From: Romeriopsis sp046049545
Lineage (GTDB): Bacteria; Cyanobacteriota; Cyanobacteriia; Leptolyngbyales; Leptolyngbyaceae
DNA length: 7,307 nt
Assembly (NCBI GenBank): GCA_046049545.1
Contig: JBJORF010000149.1
Span: 1 to 7,307 of the forward strand
Reading direction: 5' to 3'
Under the pieces are notes generated by a model. The model saw only the letters and a list, made by a program, of their open reading frames with translations. It was not told the DNA's origin and searched no databases. Below are positions 5,493 through 7,307 of the stretch, one piece after another (the stretch's first letter is position 1; every line of letters starts with the position of its first letter). The position numbers and the translations under genes were made by a program.

Positions 5493-6164
5493 ATGAATCA
5501 ACTTTCCCTGAATGTCCTCGCGGTTACGATTTTTGGCATGACCTTATCGATTCTGCTGGGGCCATTGCTGCATATTTCACCCAGCGTTTCGGTGATTGGC
5601 ATTCTTGCTGTTGTGAGTCTGAGTACGGTGGATGCCTATGCTTGGAATAGCAAGGGATCAACGATTTTTCTTGATGGGATTGCGCGATTTTCTAAGGAGC
5701 ACCGCGATCGGGTATTGCGCCATGAGGCAGGCCATTTTCTCGTGGCCCATCAACTGGGATTTCCGGTGACGGATTATTCCCTGAGCGCCTGGGAATCCTT
5801 CCGCAAGGGCAACGGTGGTCAGGGCGGTGTACAGTTTGATGCCACGGATTTGGAAACTGAAATGCAGCAAGGGAAATTATCTGATCAAATGCTCGATCGG
5901 CTCTGCATGGTCTGGATGGCGGGAATCGCGGCAGAGCAGGTCGCCTATGGCACGAATGAAGGCGGCCAAGACGATCGCTTTACGATGCAGCAAGCATTGG
6001 GTCAAATGAAACTCGCTCCCAATCAAATCGAAAATAAACAACGCTGGGCCACACAGCAAGCGAAAGCATTAATTGAAGCAAATCAAACGGCCTATGAATC
6101 GCTGGTTCAGGCATTGGAGCAACGTGCATCGGTGACGGATTGCATTGCGGCGATCGGGGCTTAG
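5493..6164 (+). CDS. Membrane-anchored M41-type (FtsH-like) zinc protease without AAA domain
   Basis: The 223-residue protein has two hydrophobic segments near the N-terminus (about 5-27 and 32-48), then a soluble domain with the zinc motif HEAGH at 77-81. Downstream MAGIAAEQVAYG (142-153) matches the GGRAAE-type helix of FtsH proteases, and the Asp pair D160-D161 in GGQDD is placed to supply the third zinc ligand. The AAA ATPase module of FtsH is absent, as in the stand-alone FtsH-protease-like proteins found in cyanobacteria. It probably cleaves or processes proteins at the plasma or thylakoid membrane; the substrate is unknown. The ATG has no clear Shine-Dalgarno sequence. It starts 18 bp after the ATPase gene on the same strand, so read-through is likely, but a functional link is unproven. 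Its stop codon overlaps that of the convergent Uma2 gene. Confidence 0.88.
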   Translation: MNQLSLNVLAVTIFGMTLSILLGPLLHISPSVSVIGILAVVSLSTVDAYAWNSKGSTIFLDGIARFSKEHRDRVLRHEAGHFLVAHQLGFPVTDYSLSAWESFRKGNGGQGGVQFDATDLETEMQQGKLSDQMLDRLCMVWMAGIAAEQVAYGTNEGGQDDRFTMQQALGQMKLAPNQIENKQRWATQQAKALIEANQTAYESLVQALEQRASVTDCIAAIGA

Positions 6165-6778
6165 CCATTACGGAGAATTTTAATAAAGCTCTGAATCGCG
6201 TCGTATTGGTCAGCCATGCGGGAGTGGGCGGCTAGCAGTTCGATGTCTAAATCGGGCAGCAATTCGCTGCGATCGGTCTTTTCATACATGCCACCGTCCC
6301 GCAGGCAGTAAATCGCGATCGTCCCATCTTCCCAAAACCAAACTTCCGGGATTTGCAAGCGTGAGTAGATCGCCAGTTTGTTGATGCCGCCGCTCGTGAC
6401 CGTGACCTCGATCGCTAAATCGGGAATGGCCTTCTTCACACCCAGACTATAGGATTCATCAGGTTCTAAGCGACTGCCATCTTTCTTCTTCCCTTGGGTT
6501 TCACTCCCGCGAATATAAAACCGAATATCATTCTCCCGTAGAAAAGCCTCAACAAGACTGCCTACTGTGCTTTTCGGTTCTTCGTGGGCTGCGGACGGCG
6601 GTGCCATGATTTCGAGAATTCCATCAATGTAGGTGAGGCGGGCACCCGTATCGGCGAGGAGGACATCCAGTTGCTCCAGTTGTTCCCAAGTAACGTTGGA
6701 GAGCACGATCGGATTTGCTTCTCCCGGGGCATCGAGAACCAGCGGTATGGCGTTGGGTTTAATCAACTGCGCGGTCAT
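6161..6778 (-). CDS. Uma2 family endonuclease-like protein
   Basis: This 205-residue protein belongs to the Uma2 (DUF820) family, a PD-(D/E)XK nuclease-fold group greatly expanded in cyanobacteria. Visible features, numbered from the chosen start, are WEQLEQL (31-37), RLTYIDGILEIM (47-58), EPDESYSLG (105-113), PDLAIEV (119-125), the Lys at 134, and IPEVWFWEDG (143-152). Asp120, Glu124 and Lys134 are the likely catalytic set. The physiological role of the family is not established. I place the start at ATG 6778 because GAGAGG (6790-6785) lies six bases upstream; the TTG at 6784 would abut that site. The gene looks full length. It converges on the membrane protease gene, the stop codons sharing bases. 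A possible promoter lies at 6820-6825. Confidence 0.93.
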   Translation of the reverse strand: MTAQLIKPNAIPLVLDAPGEANPIVLSNVTWEQLEQLDVLLADTGARLTYIDGILEIMAPPSAAHEEPKSTVGSLVEAFLRENDIRFYIRGSETQGKKKDGSRLEPDESYSLGVKKAIPDLAIEVTVTSGGINKLAIYSRLQIPEVWFWEDGTIAIYCLRDGGMYEKTDRSELLPDLDIELLAAHSRMADQYDAIQSFIKILRNG

Positions 6779-6819
6779 GGGCAACCTCTCGGATGGGACT
6801 GAGTGAAGCGAGTAGTCTC

Positions 6820-6825
6820 ATGATA
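6820..6825 (-). promoter_or_regulatory. Candidate -10 box (TATCAT) for the Uma2 gene
   Basis: Read on the minus strand, TATCAT matches five of six -10 positions and lies 41 bases before ATG 6778. No convincing -35 box is present. Confidence 0.3.
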
Positions 6826-6861
6826 GGCGATCGGTATGGCCTGTGAGGGATAGCGGCAATT

Positions 6862-6950
6862 CTGGCCGAACCGCCCCCTAGCCCCCAATACTGGGGGAAT
6901 CGAACCCGAGAAAGGCTTAAAGCACCCAGCATTGGGGGTTTGGGGGCCAG
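6862..6950. repeat. Interspersed palindromic repeat with G/C runs
   Basis: The arm at 6874-6895 (C5, TAG, C5, AATACTGGG) pairs with 6925-6946 at 19 of 22 positions. The outer CTGGCC (6862-6867) and GGCCAG (6945-6950) can extend the fold. Each arm also makes its own small hairpin: CCCCCA-ATAC-TGGGGG at 6882-6897 and CCCA-GCAT-TGGG at 6925-6936. Intergenic repeats of this C5/G5 style are common in cyanobacteria and often behave like non-autonomous MITE-type elements. It lies between the Uma2 gene and the NACHT remnant; it could also fold in RNA from either strand. Confidence 0.7.
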
Positions 6951-6984
6951 CCCGATCGCGCTCAATCATAAATCGATCGCGTCT

Positions 6985-7215
6985 TTAATCCATCCTGGCA
7001 AAATGTTCGAGCAACGATCGGTGAATGAACCGATACGATCCACCCGTTTGCTGGAGTAATCGTCGATCGGCGGCGTAGGAGAGGAAGCGGGCGTAGTCCC
7101 AGGGGATGCAGCGGGTTTCGGGTTCGTTGGGCTTTTGGCGGCTGGTGAAGAGGGTGAGGCGGAGAGCAAAGTGTTGGGCGCAGGCAAGGCCACCACCATA
7201 GATGAAAAGGTTCTC
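6985..7215 (-). pseudogene. C-terminal remnant of a cyanobacterial NACHT-like NTPase
   Basis: On the minus strand, 76 codons stay open from just after a TAG (7218-7216) to TAA 6987-6985. They read ENLFIYGGGLACAQHFALRL, a variable stretch, then CIPWDYARFLSYAADRRLLQ, GGSYRFIHRSLLEHFA and RMD. This order (glycine-rich hydrophobic end with ACxQHFxLR, IPWxYxRFLxYAxxRxxLQ, GGxYxFIHRxLLEHFA) is the C-terminal signature I associate with large cyanobacterial NACHT/NTPase membrane proteins. There is no usable start codon, and the frame is closed immediately upstream, so the NTPase part is missing. It is a gene fragment left by deletion or rearrangement. A larger 91-residue frame on the same strand is a shadow. 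Confidence 0.65.
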
Positions 7216-7234
7216 CTAGAATTGCCGTGGTAGC

Positions 7235-7255
7235 CACTAAATATGGGATTTAGTG
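7235..7255. repeat. Small perfect hairpin
   Basis: CACTAAAT (7235-7242) and ATTTAGTG (7248-7255) form an eight-base perfect stem around the five-base loop ATGGG. No T-run follows on either strand, so it is a poor intrinsic terminator. It lies just upstream of the NACHT remnant and may mark the rearrangement junction. Confidence 0.5.
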
Positions 7256-7307
7256 AGGCCAGGATTTAGGTTGAGGCAAAGCGTTCATAACCATGTAAGT
7301 CGAGGGT

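Noticed and set aside
6776..6784. TTG at 6784 as Uma2 start
   Set aside because: It directly abuts the GAGAGG site, whereas ATG 6778 is six bases from it.
6962..7237. 91-residue and 77-residue minus-strand open frames over the same bases as the NACHT remnant
   Set aside because: Their translations are Pro/Arg-rich and low in structure, while the third minus frame gives recognisable protein motifs; they are shadows.
7266..7307. Thirteen codons entering from the right edge on the minus strand (ends HGYERFAST, TAA at 7268-7266)
   Set aside because: Could be the end of a gene lying outside the window, but 13 codons are too few to separate from chance and no family is recognised.
1..7307. CRISPR arrays, tRNA and rRNA genes, transposase genes
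   Set aside because: No regularly spaced short repeats, no cloverleaf or rRNA-like segments and no transposase motifs were seen on either strand.

Overview
The window looks like cyanobacterial chromosome. Three exact GCGATCGC palindromes (the cyanobacterial HIP1 motif) and many partial CGATCG copies are scattered through the right four fifths. Several genes belong to families abundant in cyanobacteria: a DUF4058 protein with the classic MPSPLPGMNPYLE start, a Uma2 nuclease-like protein, an ATPase-less M41-type membrane protease, and the C-terminal remnant of a NACHT-like NTPase. The genus cannot be fixed from sequence alone.

Layout, left to right. 28-1545 (minus) is an AT-rich, HIP1-free gene for a 505-residue all-helical protein with an N-terminal HEPN-like domain and an R-x4-H motif; its composition differs from everything else here and suggests acquisition. 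1546-2174 holds debris: a startless 62-codon open frame, and a small gene broken by two nonsense codons and probably a frameshift. 2175-2936 (plus) is DUF4058, meeting tail to tail with a secreted CHRD-domain protein (2943-3491, minus). 3565-4383 is the most unusual part: a 79-bp direct repeat (78/79 identical, 740-bp period) brackets a two-gene cassette encoding a UvrC-like GIY-YIG nuclease (3689-4057) and a 68-residue protein with a ribbon-helix-helix-like pattern (4062-4268). The repeat is the leader, Shine-Dalgarno site, start codon and first nine codons of the downstream sugar-ABC ATPase gene (4356-5474), so both cassette and ATPase gene now carry the same upstream region. An HExxH membrane protease (5493-6164) follows 18 bp later and meets a Uma2 gene (6161-6778, minus) with overlapping stop codons. 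The last 520 bp carry a G/C-run inverted repeat (6862-6950) and a 76-codon startless NACHT-type C-terminus (6985-7215, minus).

How the genes work together. The only clear candidate operons are the GIY-YIG/small-protein pair and, less surely, ATPase plus protease. The ATPase has no permease or binding-protein gene nearby and probably serves transporters encoded elsewhere. The HEPN gene, GIY-YIG cassette, Uma2 gene and decayed fragments indicate an accessory region with repeated gain and loss. The best candidate for something undescribed is the GIY-YIG/small-protein cassette embedded in a duplicated host leader; mobility or defence roles are inference only.
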